A stretch of DNA of 64,000 nt, taken from Microcebus murinus (lineage: Eukaryota > Chordata > Mammalia > Primates > Cheirogaleidae). Of this stretch, positions 34,791 to 47,169 are shown piece by piece; the first letter of the stretch is position 1; each line of letters starts with the position of its first letter. The notes beneath the pieces are model-generated. The model saw only the letters and a list, made by a program, of their open reading frames with translations. It had not been told where the DNA came from and did no database searches. The position numbers and the translations under genes are program-made. Location of the stretch: NCBI RefSeq assembly GCF_040939455.1, contig NC_134106.1, forward strand, positions 89,039,001-89,103,000, written 5' to 3'.

Positions 34791-35448
34791 CTCAAGTAAC
34801 TTTGTATTAGCTATTTATTAGGGCCATAGGATATGGCTGGTTAATTTCCCACCTCTGCCATAAAACACATTGATGTTCAGGAATAAACTCGATTTACTGC
34901 TTTTATTGTGGACAGCCTTACCCTTACAGAAACTTATACAGATATGACAATTGGCTCTGTGGATGATTTCCTCCTCTTAACTTGTAGAATTGAAAGATAG
35001 GACAGGTTCTAGTGAAACCTTGGGAAGCTCTCAGTCACCATTCATTTATCCTTGGGTGAAGGAATATTCTGCTATGAGCCTAAAGTCCATGAGCCTGGGA
35101 AACATTGGCCCAGAGATGGCCAGCTTAAACCCTGTGGGAGAAATATGGCTGTAACCAAAAGGTTATCCAAGCAGGTGCACGGATAAGAATGCGCAGGTAT
35201 TGGGGAATTTTCTACCAAGGGCTGTCTTTAAGAGGGAATATCAGAGAGTACCATAGAGACTTTGTAACTTCTCCTCATGTTGAACTCTCCTATTTGCTTT
35301 TTACAACTTCAAGATTATATTGACTAGGTTTTGATAATAATTGTGATTAATCATTTGTCCAGACATATATAGTTGAATTAAATTCCCTAATTGGATGTTT
35401 CTTATATTAGTTACTATTTGTTTGTTTGAACTTAGTTCATGATATTCT

Positions 35449-35965
35449 GTTTCTGGTAGGTTGAATTAGAGCCCAAAGATGCCCACATCCTAATTTCTGG
35501 AATCTGTGAACGTATTACCATTCATGAAAAGAAGAGATTTTGCAGATGAAGTGCAATTAAGAATCTTGAGATGCAGAGATAATCCTGAATTATCTGGGCG
35601 GGCCCAAGTAATCACAAGACTCCTACTAAGGAGGAGGCTGGAGTGTCGGAGTCAGAGCAGGAGATGTGACAATGAAAGAAGAGGTCAGTGAGTTAGAGAG
35701 GGATTTGAAGATGCCACACTGCTGGCCTTGAAGGTGCAGGAAGAGGCCACGGGCGAGGAACAAAGGAAGCCTCTACAAACTAGAAAAGACAAGGGAATGG
35801 ATTCTATCCTAAAGTCTCCAGAAAACCAGTTTTGCTGACACCTTGATTTTAGCCCAGTGGCACTGACTTTGATTTTCTGGCCCTTGGAACTGTAGAATAA
35901 CAAATTTGTGTCATTTAAATAGTCAAGTTTGTTCTAATTTGCTATAGCAGTGACAGGAAAAGGAT
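35449..35965 (+). mobile_element. MLT1-like MaLR LTR, near full length
   Basis: A solo LTR of about 515 bases in plus orientation. It starts GTAGGTTGAATTAGAGCCCA, passes through AGATTTTGCAGATGAAGTGC, GCTGACACCTTGATTTTAGC and TTGGAACTGTAGAATAACAA, and ends near CTATAGCAGTGACAGGAAAA. This matches the ERVL-MaLR pattern. Frames at 35506-35691 and 35685-35903 are shadows. No internal retroviral sequence flanks it. Confidence 0.75.
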
Positions 35966-35999
35966 ATATGGCCATTCCTCTCCCATCAGCCTTTTTACT

Positions 36000-38080
36000 G
36001 CATTCATTCCTGCATCCGTGTTTTAGGAACATTTATTTGATAACTAATCTTGTACTACAGTGACATCACGTCACTTTTATTTTGTACTTAATTTATTATA
36101 CTCTATTAGTTTATCACACTGATGTTTTAATATGCCTTGTTTTATTTCCAGTATAGCTTGTCACAATGCAAGGGATGATGAACCAGGCAAGGGGCTATGG
36201 GACTAAAATCTTTTGTTCTAGAATAGATTGTTCCAGAAGCAATGTCAGGAGAAATTGAGGCTAAAGCTCATTATCACTGAAGTATACAGCTGACTCTCAA
36301 TAATAGCTGCAAAAACTAAACCAGTGGCTAAGGAGTCAATTTGTCTTTCTCAGGCAAGTCTGATAATAGGAAATAAGATGCCAGAAATGAGTTGTGTTTC
36401 AGGGAAATCAATATAGAGACAAAAGGAGATTCCCAAAATATGGTCTAGGAAGTTGGAGAGTGGTAGTAGTCTAGAGGGAAGGATCTTAAAAGGCAAAAGA
36501 CTAGGAGGATCAGGTAGCAAAAGAGAATTAAATTTAGAGGAATAATAAAAAAGCAAACTCTCTGTTCTGAGATGACAAATGGAGTTCACTGTTAAAGAGG
36601 TGATTAGCATATCTCTGCTATTTGCATATATTAAAATAATTCAGTAAAGCCCAAGAAACTTAGCAGCAGATATGACATTATTTGGCCCCTCTAAACCCGT
36701 GTAGATTTCACTACTATGCCATCTTAGTATGGTGCCTTAACATGCACAGATATCTACCGGAGCAAATGAAATACACTTTCTTTTGGATTTACACTTACAA
36801 AAGTTTTAAGTTAATTACTATTGAGTCATATTGAATAATCCTCATATTAGCCAAATTTCTAGTTACAGCATAAGCAAATCATGCATGCAACTGCTGACTT
36901 CCCAAACAAAAATGAGATGTTAACCTAAAAGTGAAGCCTACACTAGTTTTAGTAGGTAGAATAATTTAGTGGCTGAACCATAATATTTAGATCAAAGAGT
37001 GGAATCTTCCAATTCAATCCAATTTTAGTGGAAATGTATGAGTTCATGGTCAATACCAATTAAAAATAAACACTCCACATAACTTAATCTCTTTCTCCAT
37101 GGGTCAGGCATTCATTTCACTGAGTTGTTAGTGCCAGCAATTCAATTAAAGGAAGGAAAAGAAAGAAGTATGCATTGCAATAAACTTTAGTATTTTAAAT
37201 AGCTTAATAAAATGAACATAATCTCAAAAGTGTTTTTCCCCTCCAATGTGCAAGTTTTAATTACTCCATTTTGTATTGAAAAACTTGTTAAAAATGTCTA
37301 ATTGCCACTTTCAACTGAATGACGTTCTAGGATTACTGGGCCTTGCCTGTCTGTAAAGCACTTTGGGCTTGTATTTATAGGTCTTACAGGAAAGAACTGC
37401 AGACGATTAAGAGTGGCAATTAGTCCTGAATGCCTTCATGTCAAAGGAGAAATAGAACTCTGGGGGAGGGATACAGCTGCAGAGATTGGGCTGATCTCTT
37501 AGGTTGCTGTTGTAAAGCACAAGGCATTAGGTCAGAGTCCCATAAATAATACATCTTTCTTTTATCTTTCAAAAGGTTAGGTTTAATCAGCTAAGGGAGA
37601 TGAAAATAATTCTGATATGCACAAAAATGAGGCATGGGAAGGATGGAATTTTTTTAGTAATTATGTTTTTTTCCATATCTTTATTTCTACTTGTTGTAAA
37701 GTCGGATAAAGTTAAACAAAAATAAAAATGTCGCCCAGAATCCAATAACTATAATATGCCAATATATGTTATTATAATAAAAATACATTGTTGATCACTT
37801 GGAAGTTTTGAAACCAAAAAGAAATAAATAATAAATTAATTAATTCTACAATAATTTAAAGTAGAAAAGCAAGGATACAGCCTCACTATTGAGCTGAACA
37901 AACTCTGAAAGGAAAAGGATAAGTATAAAAGTAGCCCAGGTTTTAGGACCAACTGTGCAGCAAGGTTAATTCTAAGCACTATTGGCTGGGTATTCTGTGG
38001 CTCAGGCTCAGCTATTCAACAAATGATGACAACAGGCATGGGCAGTTCAAAGCCATAACACTGAATGTTCGTAATGGTTT
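36000..38080. other. Repeat-poor stretch, possible regulatory DNA
   Basis: No transposon landmark was recognised across about 2 kb, unusual for this window, and no coding frame is convincing. A perfect 12-base inverted repeat, CTAATTGCCACT at 37298-37309 and AGTGGCAATTAG at 37412-37423, contains TAATTG/CAATTA homeodomain-type cores. Calling it regulatory is inference from repeat depletion and paired sites only. Confidence 0.35.
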
Positions 38081-38094
38081 CATCTATCTATTCC

Positions 38095-38180
38095 TCCATT
38101 AGAAAGTAAACTCCATGAGGGAAGGGAATTAATTTTGTTTTTCTTATTAGCTATAGTTTCTGTAAGACTAGCACAATGTT
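38095..38180 (+). mobile_element. L2 3' end fragment
   Basis: AGAAAGTAAACTCCATGAGG followed by GAAGGGAATTAATTTTG matches the L2 'aatgtaagctccatgagggcagggac' block. A CACAAAACACAAACG-rich stretch follows at 38210-38245. Confidence 0.6.
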
Positions 38181-38784
38181 GTGGCCTGTTTACAGGACAG
38201 AAGATGAACACAGAACACAAAACACAAACGCAGAACACAGAAAAACGCAGACACCTAACTAGCTGAATACAGGAAATAGAGCTTGGAAGATTGAGATCAT
38301 CTCTGGGCACAGATAATATGGATCTTCCCCAGGGACTGTTCTGCCTGACTCATTGCTGTCAATATGTGTAATTTATTTTTTGTTTGCTTGGTTTGTCCTT
38401 TAAATTCCTGTGCCCTTTGGGAAAACTCTTTCCGTATGGAGACTTTTGGGGAAGCAATTACTGCTACCATCTCTCCATTCATGCTTTCATTGCACAACAC
38501 CAGGGACTTTGTCCTTCTTCTTGAATGTGATCCCAGCTTGTTCTTTAGATTATGAATCTTTAAAAAGCATTAAGAAGACAGGGACAATCAGGTCAGACTC
38601 ATTTCAGTGCCTGCAGCAATACTGGTATGGCCCAAACTGTGACCATGCTATGGTACCTGTGCAAATGATCAGCTGGTCCTGAAGGGAGAAGCTCCTAGCT
38701 GAGCATGAATTTCATTGAGCCCTTGGCCCTGAGGTCCCTGGATGGATATTATATATTCTCCTATAATTGTGTAAGTTGGTGGAC

Positions 38785-38890
38785 CAATATTTATTGAAGG
38801 CTGATTATGTGCTAGACTTTACCCTGTGTGCTGGGATTTAGCCATGAGAAACACAGAGAATGTTCTGTACACATCCCCAAACAGAAGAAC
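38785..38890 (-). mobile_element. L2 3' end, antisense
   Basis: CCAATATTTATTGAAGGCTG, ATTATGTGCTAGACTTTACC and GGGATTTAGCCATGAGAAAC are the reverse of the L2 terminal region. Confidence 0.6.
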
Positions 38891-39524
38891 TGGGTAAAAT
38901 GCACACATAAAAACTCTAAAATGGGTAGCAGCTTTTTTTTTTTTTTTTTCCCAATGGCAGAGCCTTTGTGGCTTGAGAATTAGACTTGATGGCTTTTAGA
39001 AAAATCAGAAGAAAGCTTTTATCCTTCACCTCTCCAGGAAGACAGAGGTGAACTCTCCCATGCTGGCTCCGCGAAGTCCTAGGAAGCTCTGTGAAGGGAG
39101 TGTGACCCTCCACTATGTTTGGGGACAATTTTCAGAGTGCCAACAGAGAAATCTTCCACCTCTTTAAAAGGAAATGTGAAAGGGGGCAAATCAGTAATTA
39201 TGTTTCAGAATTATAGTTCCTAACATAGGACTTACCTTTAGATACGATCACAGCTGCTGCTCAAAATCCCAGGAAAAGCTTTTTGGACCCATCTATAATA
39301 AACTGACGCTAAGAGCAGAGGCCAAGGGTCTGTTTCAAAATTTTATATGTGGTGATGAGGCACTTTTTGGCCATGTTACACCAACTCTGCTCTCTTAGCA
39401 AAGTATCAGGATGAAGGAGAGTATTTCAGAATGAACACATAGAGATTTAGCTTCCTAGACATAATCCAGGACTTTTGACCATACCTTTCATGTACCACGT
39501 CATCATCTCCCTTGACATTCCTTT

Positions 39525-39678
39525 TCTTGTAGCAGGCACTATATTAGATATTCCATTGGCATTTCCTGTATTTTCTCATTTAATTATCACCATTACAGAA
39601 AAGTTATTAACTTTCACTTTTAGATGAGTAAACTGAGGTATGAAGTGTTTGTTTTTCTAAATCACACAACCAGTAAGA
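39525..39678 (-). mobile_element. MIR, antisense, interrupted on the right
   Basis: Reverse MIR wording: GCAGGCACTATATTAGATAT, TTCTCATTTAATTATCACCA, GATGAGTAAACTGAGGTATG and then ATCACACAACCAGTAAGA. The next base begins the MER1-like transposon, so that element inserted into this MIR. Confidence 0.65.
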
Positions 39679-40082
39679 CAGTGGTTCCCAACCTTTTGGG
39701 CACCAGGGACCAGTTTCATGGAAGACAATTTTTCCACGAACCAGGGGCTGAGTGGAGGGGAATGGTTTCAGGATGATTCAAACACATTAAATTTATTGTG
39801 TACTTTATTTCTAGTATTATTACACTGTAATATATAATGAAATAATTATACAACACACTACAATGCAGAATCAGTGGGAGCCCTGAGCTTGTTTTCCTGC
39901 AACTATTGCCTCTGCTGATCTGACAGGAGCCAGAGCTCAGGCAGTTATGTGAGTTATGTATGGGAAGCAGCTGTAAATACTGAAGAAGCACCCCGTGCAC
40001 ACTGCTCACCTCCTGCTGTGCAACCCAGTTCCTAACAGGCCAAGGACCCGTACTGGTCTGCTGTTGGGTTTGTTGGAGACTG
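39679..40082 (+). mobile_element. MER1-like hAT-Charlie transposon
   Basis: This ~404-base element opens CAGTGGTTCCCAACCTTTTG and closes near TGTTGGAGACTG, giving short inverted ends. The inside carries CAGTTTCATGGAAGACAATT, TAATATATAATGAAATAATT, CTGATCTGACAGGAGCCAGA and CTCCTGCTGTGCAACCCAGT, the order of a non-autonomous hAT-Charlie family that I recall as MER1. The flanks CAGTAAGA (39671-39678) and CAGTAGTG (40083-40090) could be a decayed 8-base duplication. The 167-codon minus-strand frame at 39716-40219 is a chance frame across this element. Confidence 0.8.
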
Positions 40083-40090
40083 CAGTAGTG

Positions 40091-41574
40091 AGAAACAAAG
40101 TAAGATTTCAGTTCAGTTCTAATTATAAAGTATATGTTCATGTCAACATAGTCTTGAGCATTATTTCTAAAGGAACGCTGTGTATTTAGATAAAATAAAA
40201 AGATTACACAGGTATTCATGAAAGCCGTAAAGATATAAGTTCTAGTTCCTTATTCATACACACTTATTTGCATTTTCCAAACATGGCTAGCTATTTATAT
40301 TTAAGTTCTCCTACTGGAAAAAAAAATCACATTTTGCCTTTTGTGCCAAGCTGCAAAGTCGGCTCATTTCATTACATTTTTGTCTTCTCAAAAAGACACT
40401 ATGCAACTGGAATTTCATCTCTATCAATAGTCTGTTGCCGATTGTTGGAGATTGCTGACAGTAGATCAATTTTAATTTACAGCTGATCTTGAAAGGCCAT
40501 TTAAATAGTGGTAATTAAGAAGCAAAATATGGGATTGGAAATGTAGCAAAATGTGAATAGTTTTAAACTAATGAAGTACTTGAAGCCCTTTCTCTACAAA
40601 GCCAACATGTTCTGCAGGAAGTTTTGCTGCAGTACATATCATTATTTTGGTAGAATTAAGGAAAATCATTAGGTCCCAGTGCCAGGTTTGGTTATGCCCA
40701 CCTAACATGTTATCTTTCACATTCTGCATTTTCTTTTCATGATGCTCATTTTGTTTGTAACTTTTTCACTGTTTGCATTCCCCATAGTTGTAATTACATA
40801 GACTAGAGTCTCTGTTCACCGTATTTGCCAGTGTACTTCCACACATAGAACCCATGAGGGGTTATGTTTGGTGTTTAATAAATACTAGCTTAAATCATGG
40901 AGTGAGGAAACAACTATGTGAGTAAAGGAAAAGATCTCTATTCACATTTTCAAAGTATTCATCCATTTATGGATGCATCCCTGAGCCATTAAATGGGACA
41001 GAAATATAGAAAGGATATGTCAGAGAATATTATTCCAGACTATATAAATCTTAGCATTTTATCCCCAGGTTTTGTAATTAGCATATTTACTGATTCTTAC
41101 TAATGCTAAACCTTGAGATGAACCATAGATTCTTTCCACTATGTCTGAATACCTCTACCCTCTTTTCTTCATTTTCTTGGTGCTTAACCTCTGATCAGTC
41201 TTTACAATGGGCTTCAAAAGGACAAAGAGCACTGTTTCATCATCTTACAATTATTCCTATATATATCAACTATTAGGAACTTAGTAGATATTTGTTTTAA
41301 CTGAATTTCTGCCTTTTTCATGATATGGTGAAGTGTTCTAGGCCCAGAACCATAGTGTTCAAATTCCAACTTCTTTTACCTTTCTTTTTCTTTTTCTTCT
41401 TCTTTTTTTGTTTTTCATGTTGCACTTTGCAACAATATATAATGGAAGCTGTTTTGAAATCACTCTTGTAAAAGAATACACTGAAGGACAAGGGTTTGTA
41501 TATAGTTTGAAAAATCTCACTTTTGGAGAATGAACATGGCTACAGGGAAGAAAACTGTAACTTCCGTAAGAAAG
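40091..41574. other. Unassigned DNA
   Basis: No gene or named repeat is recognised. A TTTTTC/TTCTT-rich tract lies at 41383-41416. Confidence 0.4.
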
Positions 41575-41640
41575 TTATGTTACACATATGAAATTTATGT
41601 TACACATATGAAATGTAATGAAAGTTACACATAATGAAAT
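41575..41640. repeat. 20-bp tandem duplication with a degenerate third unit
   Basis: The 20-base unit TTATGTTACACATATGAAAT is repeated perfectly at 41575-41594 and 41595-41614. A related 26-base stretch containing GTTACACATAATGAAAT follows at 41615-41640. Confidence 0.95.
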
Positions 41641-42254
41641 TCTGTGAACACATACCTATCACAGTGCCAGGCACACTACAGGAGGTTAATTAGAGTGGCT
41701 TGAATTTCTATGACATTACCTGCTCTAAGTAACTGTGTTCTTAAGCAAGGTTATCCTGCCCAGTCATTTCATGGCCAGCAAACAATAAGGAGCCTTGGGG
41801 AACTCAACTACATTTATGACAAAACATCTTTATGCTTAGCCTTTTCATCTATCAATAAATCTATCAAGATCCATTCTTCTGTCTTCCTCTAATGTCTGCC
41901 CCTGGGTATGTTTCTTCAACCTGATAAGTATGGCTTCTCCAGATAACTTAGCATGGTTTGCATACAGTACAATTACTTTCCCCACCCAGCACTTGCCATC
42001 TTGGTAAATGCACTCACTCCTCCAGCATAGCTCATATTCCTGGCATTAGCACACTAGGCCATCATGAGCCAAGAAGAGCAACTCTTCATCTTTTTACACC
42101 CAACTGCAATTCTTCTCCAGCAAGACATTAATGAGTCCCATATTAAGGTATACTTTCTGTCGTTTCTTATTTCATAGAATCATTTCTTTATATCATTCTT
42201 GCAATACCTGACCGACTCTATTATTTGCATGCAGAGTTATTCTGATCATTAACA

Positions 42255-42366
42255 GTAAAATCCTTAAGGACAGGAGTCATGTTCTATTATTCTGAATTTC
42301 TAATACTAATACATTATTTGGCATAAATTGACATTCTATAAATATTTTGAATGTAAGAACGAATAA
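42255..42366 (+). mobile_element. L2 3' end
   Basis: AAAATCCTTAAGGACAGGAG, then TTATTTGGCATAAATTGACA and ATAAATATTTTGAATG follow the L2 terminal order in plus orientation. The short minus-strand frame at 42277-42504 is a shadow. Confidence 0.65.
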
Positions 42367-42369
42367 TCT

Positions 42370-45300
42370 ATAAGAAAATATGGTGTTGCATGTACAGTGT
42401 GTTCTATGAAACATTTTTGTTTTTGACTTGACTTTGAAAAATGTTGGTTTGATGTAAATGGATTTATTTGCAATCATTTTTAATCCTAGTATACAGTTTT
42501 TCAATTAGTTCAATACCAGTCTTATAGCTCTCTTGTGGGACCTATTTTATTTTTTGTTTTGTCTTTATGACTTTACATTTCCCGTATAAATGAAAAAACA
42601 ACAGTATTATGAATTGGAAAAAATCTTGGTACTTTAAAAGCTAATTATCCCCCTTCCAGACCACCCAACTTTTATGACCTGAAGAGCAAACAAAATGGAA
42701 TGGGACACCAAGTTATTTTTCCTCAGTATCCCTCACTGGCATAGAATTTTTTGAATTATTTATGATGTTTACACAGCAGAAAAAAGACAGAGGATTTCAG
42801 TTCTTATAATGAGTAGAACAAAGTGCAAAGATCAAATAAAGTCAAAGAAAAAATCCAATAAATAATAAAAGAGACATGTAAATTAGCATTTGTTTTTGGA
42901 ATGCCTTGCATTGTAAAGTCATAGATCATGTTTATACAAGCTTTAGCAATGAATAAAAATCCTCTCATTGCCTGGACATTATCTCACTTTCCTTTACTGT
43001 AGTTACTTAGACCAGTCAATGCCTCAAAGTGTTCAGAACCTCACTTTCTCTAAGGTAGACTTTGGGATATTTTTCTGAAAATTAGAGTCTAATTACCTAA
43101 ACAAAATGAAAAAATATGTTTAGACAAAACATCAAAGGTCACCTGTAACTGAATGTGAGGTGTGCATAGAACATATAGCCGAAAACACATAAAGCAGAAA
43201 ATTAATGCTTTCAGTATTTAATGCTTTTTATGCATAATTTAAAACACTAAGTCTCTGAACTTATAAAATGCTATTGGTTCTTCTTCTTAACTTAGTAGAA
43301 ATCAAATGTGATAATCCACACAAAGATCTAAATTGTTTTATATATGTTACTCCTTATATATGATCACCATCATTATTTTTTAATCATTAAGACTTTATAA
43401 TGAGAGTCTATAGAAGAAAATTCTATTTATCTAAAACTTTAGTAATCACTATATTTGAATTATAGTATTAGAATTTTCAAGGAAATGAGCAAAATAGATG
43501 AGGAGAAAAATTTAAATAATAAAAAGCAGAGGAAAACCAGCCACACATAGGAAACATAAAGAAAGAACATAATATCTGATTGTTATCACCATTGTAAAGA
43601 AAAGAGAAGGAAAGTCTAAAGTAATCAGAGAAAGAAGACAAGCATAGCAACATGGAGAAAATTAGATGAAAATAATGAATTTCATTTCTAGCTAGATTTA
43701 TTTGGAGTGAAATAGTTTGATGTAATTGGTACTTCCTTGATGAGTTGAAGCAATCTCCACAAAAGATGCATGTTTAGTCACCATCAAGAAGAAAGTACAG
43801 ATTGAATTTAGCTGAATCATAACCCTGCATGCTCCTTTTGAATTTACTGATGAAAAAATTTGAGAGAAATAGTTAGTGATGTAGTACACATTGCCATGAA
43901 TGCATGCAAGTTGGCCCAAATCCACCCCTTTCCCCAACTCCTATCCACTGGGATTGTGTTAGGTATTTCTGGAAGAATTTCTTCCCTTAAAACATAATAT
44001 TTTTGTGGACTGAAATAAATTAGTCTGCCTGTACATTAAGAAAGCTGAGGAATTCACTGAGAGGAGGTTGGGTCTTCTCCACCCACTGGTGGAATGCACA
44101 GTGATTTTAATGTCTGGCTGAGATGGTTTTAAGGGTCAAACTCAAGATAAAAATTTGAATATACGAGGTGTCTGTATACCCTCAGTGTTTTGTATGTATC
44201 ACAGCATTTTATCTCTCTACACCTGGACAGAAAAAGTTATTCTCACAGAAACCCTCATTTCTTATGCATAAAAACTTTAGTAATAGTGATAATTATAGAC
44301 ATATGAATGAAAATCAGCTGGTTCATAAATCAAGATGAATGAAAGAACAGTCAGAAAGTCTCCTCTTCTCAGGCTATCCCTATCATTTATCAATATCAAA
44401 ATCTATTTTTTTATTTTGACTTAAGGCATTATCTATTCTGTTAAAACCTTTATATTATGGGGAGAATTAAATCTTTTCCATATTGAGCATACATAATACC
44501 CTTTCTAGTTAAACATCCCTGGTAGAGAACACAGAATCAAATACAAAACAGAAAGAATAGGAATGGACAGCTGACTGGTTCAGTAGATATAAAAAGTGAA
44601 TCTGAAAATTTAGAATGTAGCCTGGTTCAACCATTTATTAGCTTATGATTCTGAGAATGTTCATTAAATTCTGTGAATCTCAGAAATGGTAATGTTAATT
44701 CCTAGGCTGCTCAGTGGACTATTAGAAGGAAAAAATATTTCCTGTAGAAGAAATGTATACATTGTAGAAGCCCACTCAATGCTGGTCATTGCTGTTACGA
44801 TTACTATGGAGGTGCTGACCAGGGAGAAAGAGGGAGGTGTAGATTGTGACTGCCTTCAAGGAATGCTGATCCTTACCATTCATCCTGTTTTCCTGCTAGG
44901 ATGTGGGAGCCCTAAGGGAGAGCACGCATCTCATTCCTCTCTGTCTTCAACTGAGCTTCAGAACACTCAACACCAAGTGTGTACTGTGTAAGAAGCAATT
45001 CATCACACTTCCAGGTAAAATAACAGGAAGAATCTGCTAATGATTTTTTTTTCTTTTTGGTAAGGAGAGGAATGGATTAAGCTAGAAAGTCATTTCTGCT
45101 TAAAAAGCCTATAAAAATGAGATCTCAGTGGAAAGGGAAAATTATTCTGCATGTAGAGCCAGATTTTTTCTTCGTGGCAGGAGACATTCAGGGCAATAAG
45201 AAGAGTTTAATTCATCCTTTGAAACCCCATGAGTCTGATTTGGATACCTATGGGTTTAAAATGAATTTTTTTAACTCTATTTAGGTTTAATCTTCATGGA

Positions 45301-45440
45301 TCAATAATGAAATCAATGCAACACTAAATAAGAGTTTAAGGATGAAAATCCAATCAAACCTAATAGCATAACTCAATAAAATATTAAAACTGAGCAGGTA
45401 ACCAAAGAAAATCAGTGGACCTATGTTGAGCTGGAATAAG
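42370..45440. other. Unassigned AT-rich DNA
   Basis: About 3 kb without a recognised gene or repeat. Frames at 43698-43937 (minus) and 44686-44991 (plus, 101 codons) show no domain, signal peptide or conserved motif that I recognise. Older repeats may be hidden by divergence. Confidence 0.4.
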
Positions 45441-45444
45441 GCAA

Positions 45445-45670
45445 TGAACATAATACTCACTAACTGAGCACCAACTCTATAGAAGTCACTCTACCTACAT
45501 TGTCTTTATGAAAACAACCACACAGGAAACCCATAAATTCAATGTTTCTCTTCCAAAACTGCAGTTTTTGAAGGTGACACTCAGAGAGGCTGAGTGAATT
45601 GTACAAGGTCAGATAGATAATGGTCCAGGATTTAAACTCATGTCTGACTTATGTCAAAACTTCTTGCTCT
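45445..45670 (-). mobile_element. MIR, antisense
   Basis: Reverse MIR wording includes CTGAGCACCAACTCTATAGA, GACACTCAGAGAGGCTGAGT, GTACAAGGTCAGATAGATAA and GGATTTAAACTCATGTCTGA. Confidence 0.65.
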
Positions 45671-45789
45671 CTCATGTCATGGTGAGGTGAATGGATCAAA
45701 TTCATCTTAGATTCTCATCTGTTTCCCAATCTCACACTTAAGTCTTCATACACTTTCTACAATGAGGCATCACAGTTTGATGGCTTATA

Positions 45790-45960
45790 TCATGGACCCT
45801 AGAACCAGATTGCCTGGGTTGCCTTATAACACGAGTAGTTAACCTCTTCCATGACCTAATGCAAGCTTCTTACTGTCTCTTTTGACATTCTCCTTCTTTG
45901 TTAAATAAAAATAATAATTACTAGCCTTATATGGCAATTTGGTTAATTGAAAGGGTCACT
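45790..45960 (+). mobile_element. MIR
   Basis: Plus-orientation MIR: TAGAACCAGATTGCCTGGGT, AGTTAACCTCTTCCATGACC, GTTAAATAAAAATAATAATT. Confidence 0.6.
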
Positions 45961-46054
45961 GTATTATACACATACATATGCACAAAGGAAAGCACGCATG
46001 TGTGACTTAAAATTCATAAAGTTTTAACTACATTGGAATGAAGAGATCATCTCA

Positions 46055-46200
46055 AATTTGATTCACATATTTTACAGAAGAGAAAATTGAAATTCTTAAA
46101 ATTAAAGTGATAACCAGCTTGTTTATGATTGTACACAACTACTATTAGACATCAAGTCTACTAAGTTTCTATTCCATGAGACCCTCTTCCATCTTATTCC
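46055..46200 (-). mobile_element. MIR fragment, antisense
   Basis: TTTACAGAAGAGAAAATTGA and the following GATAACCAGCTTG block resemble the reverse MIR core. Confidence 0.45.
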
Positions 46201-46474
46201 TATAAATCTGTCTCTGAGAGGTTAAGTCTTATCCTGACAAATATGTTAACTAAAAATTAATGAAGTTTTGGGGGACAGAATGGCAGCATTTCTCAATTTA
46301 TATCAGATAAAGGATATCTCTAATTTAAATTTTAACAATTTGGCAAAAAAAAAAAAATGTGGAAAAGTGAAGACCTTGAGTGTCAAAGCACCTGAGATTG
46401 AGTACAGATACTGTCAGGAATTTACCATCCGAACTTGGGTAAAGTTCTTAACTGGTTAATGATATCTGTACACA

Positions 46475-46595
46475 CCATTATTACCTTTATTTTTATTTTA
46501 TAAATGAAACACAAAAGTAAGAAATTGACAAAAGTCAAATAGGAAAGTGATGTAGTGAGTGTACAAACCCAGGTAGTCCTGCATACTCCAGAGAC
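46475..46595 (-). mobile_element. MIR fragment, antisense
   Basis: ATTATTACCTTTATTTTTAT, ATAAATGAAACACAAAAGTA and ACAAACCCAGGTAGTCCTGC fit reverse MIR order, next to the L1M fragment. Confidence 0.5.
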
Positions 46596-46599
46596 AACT

Positions 46600-47010
46600 C
46601 TTTATTTTGTTTTGTGGAAAAGTATATAAAGCATAACATTTATGTTACTGACCATTTTTAATTGTACAATTCAGTGACATTAATGACATTCAAAATATTG
46701 TGCAACTATTATTGCTATTTGCAAAACAATTTCTTCACCCAAACAAAAACTCTGTACTCATGAAGCAATAAATCACTATTTCATTTTCCCCAGCCCATTG
46801 TAACCTCTAATCAATTTTCCATCTATAACTTTTCCCATGTATTTGTTTCATATAAGTAGAATCATACAATATTTGTCCTTTCGTATCTGGCTTATTTTAC
46901 TTAGCATGATGTTTTGAAGTCTCATTGAAGTTGTACCATATACTGGAACTTTGTTTCTTTTCTTTGGATGAACAAAATTCCATTGCATGGATATACAGTG
47001 TTATACTCTG
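46600..47010 (-). mobile_element. Old L1M fragment, antisense
   Basis: The classic antisense L1M sequence is readable: TTAATTGTACAATTCAGTGA, CAAAATATTGTGCAACTATT, CAGCCCATTGTAACCTCTAA, AAGTAGAATCATACAATATT and GGCTTATTTTACTTAGCATG. It is diverged and non-coding. Confidence 0.75.
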
Positions 47011-47169
47011 AACCACCATAGTAAGCTATATTACATCATTTAAAGAGATAATAATAGATACTTTTCAGGAAGGTTATAAAAATTAAATATGATAATATAG
47101 GTAAATATATTCTGTAAAACATTATACATGTTTTAAATATTATGTTTTCTCAATTTTCATTGCTTAGCT

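Noticed and set aside
39716..40219. A 167-codon minus-strand open frame, the longest in the window
   Set aside because: It spans a MER1-like transposon and flanking DNA. The protein has no recognisable domain, and the frame follows the repeat, not a gene.
41575..41640. CRISPR-like direct repeats
   Set aside because: The units are adjacent with no spacers, and the genome is mammalian. This is a simple tandem duplication.
44686..44991. A 101-codon plus-strand frame
   Set aside because: No recognisable family, and no start context, polyadenylation or neighbouring exon evidence.
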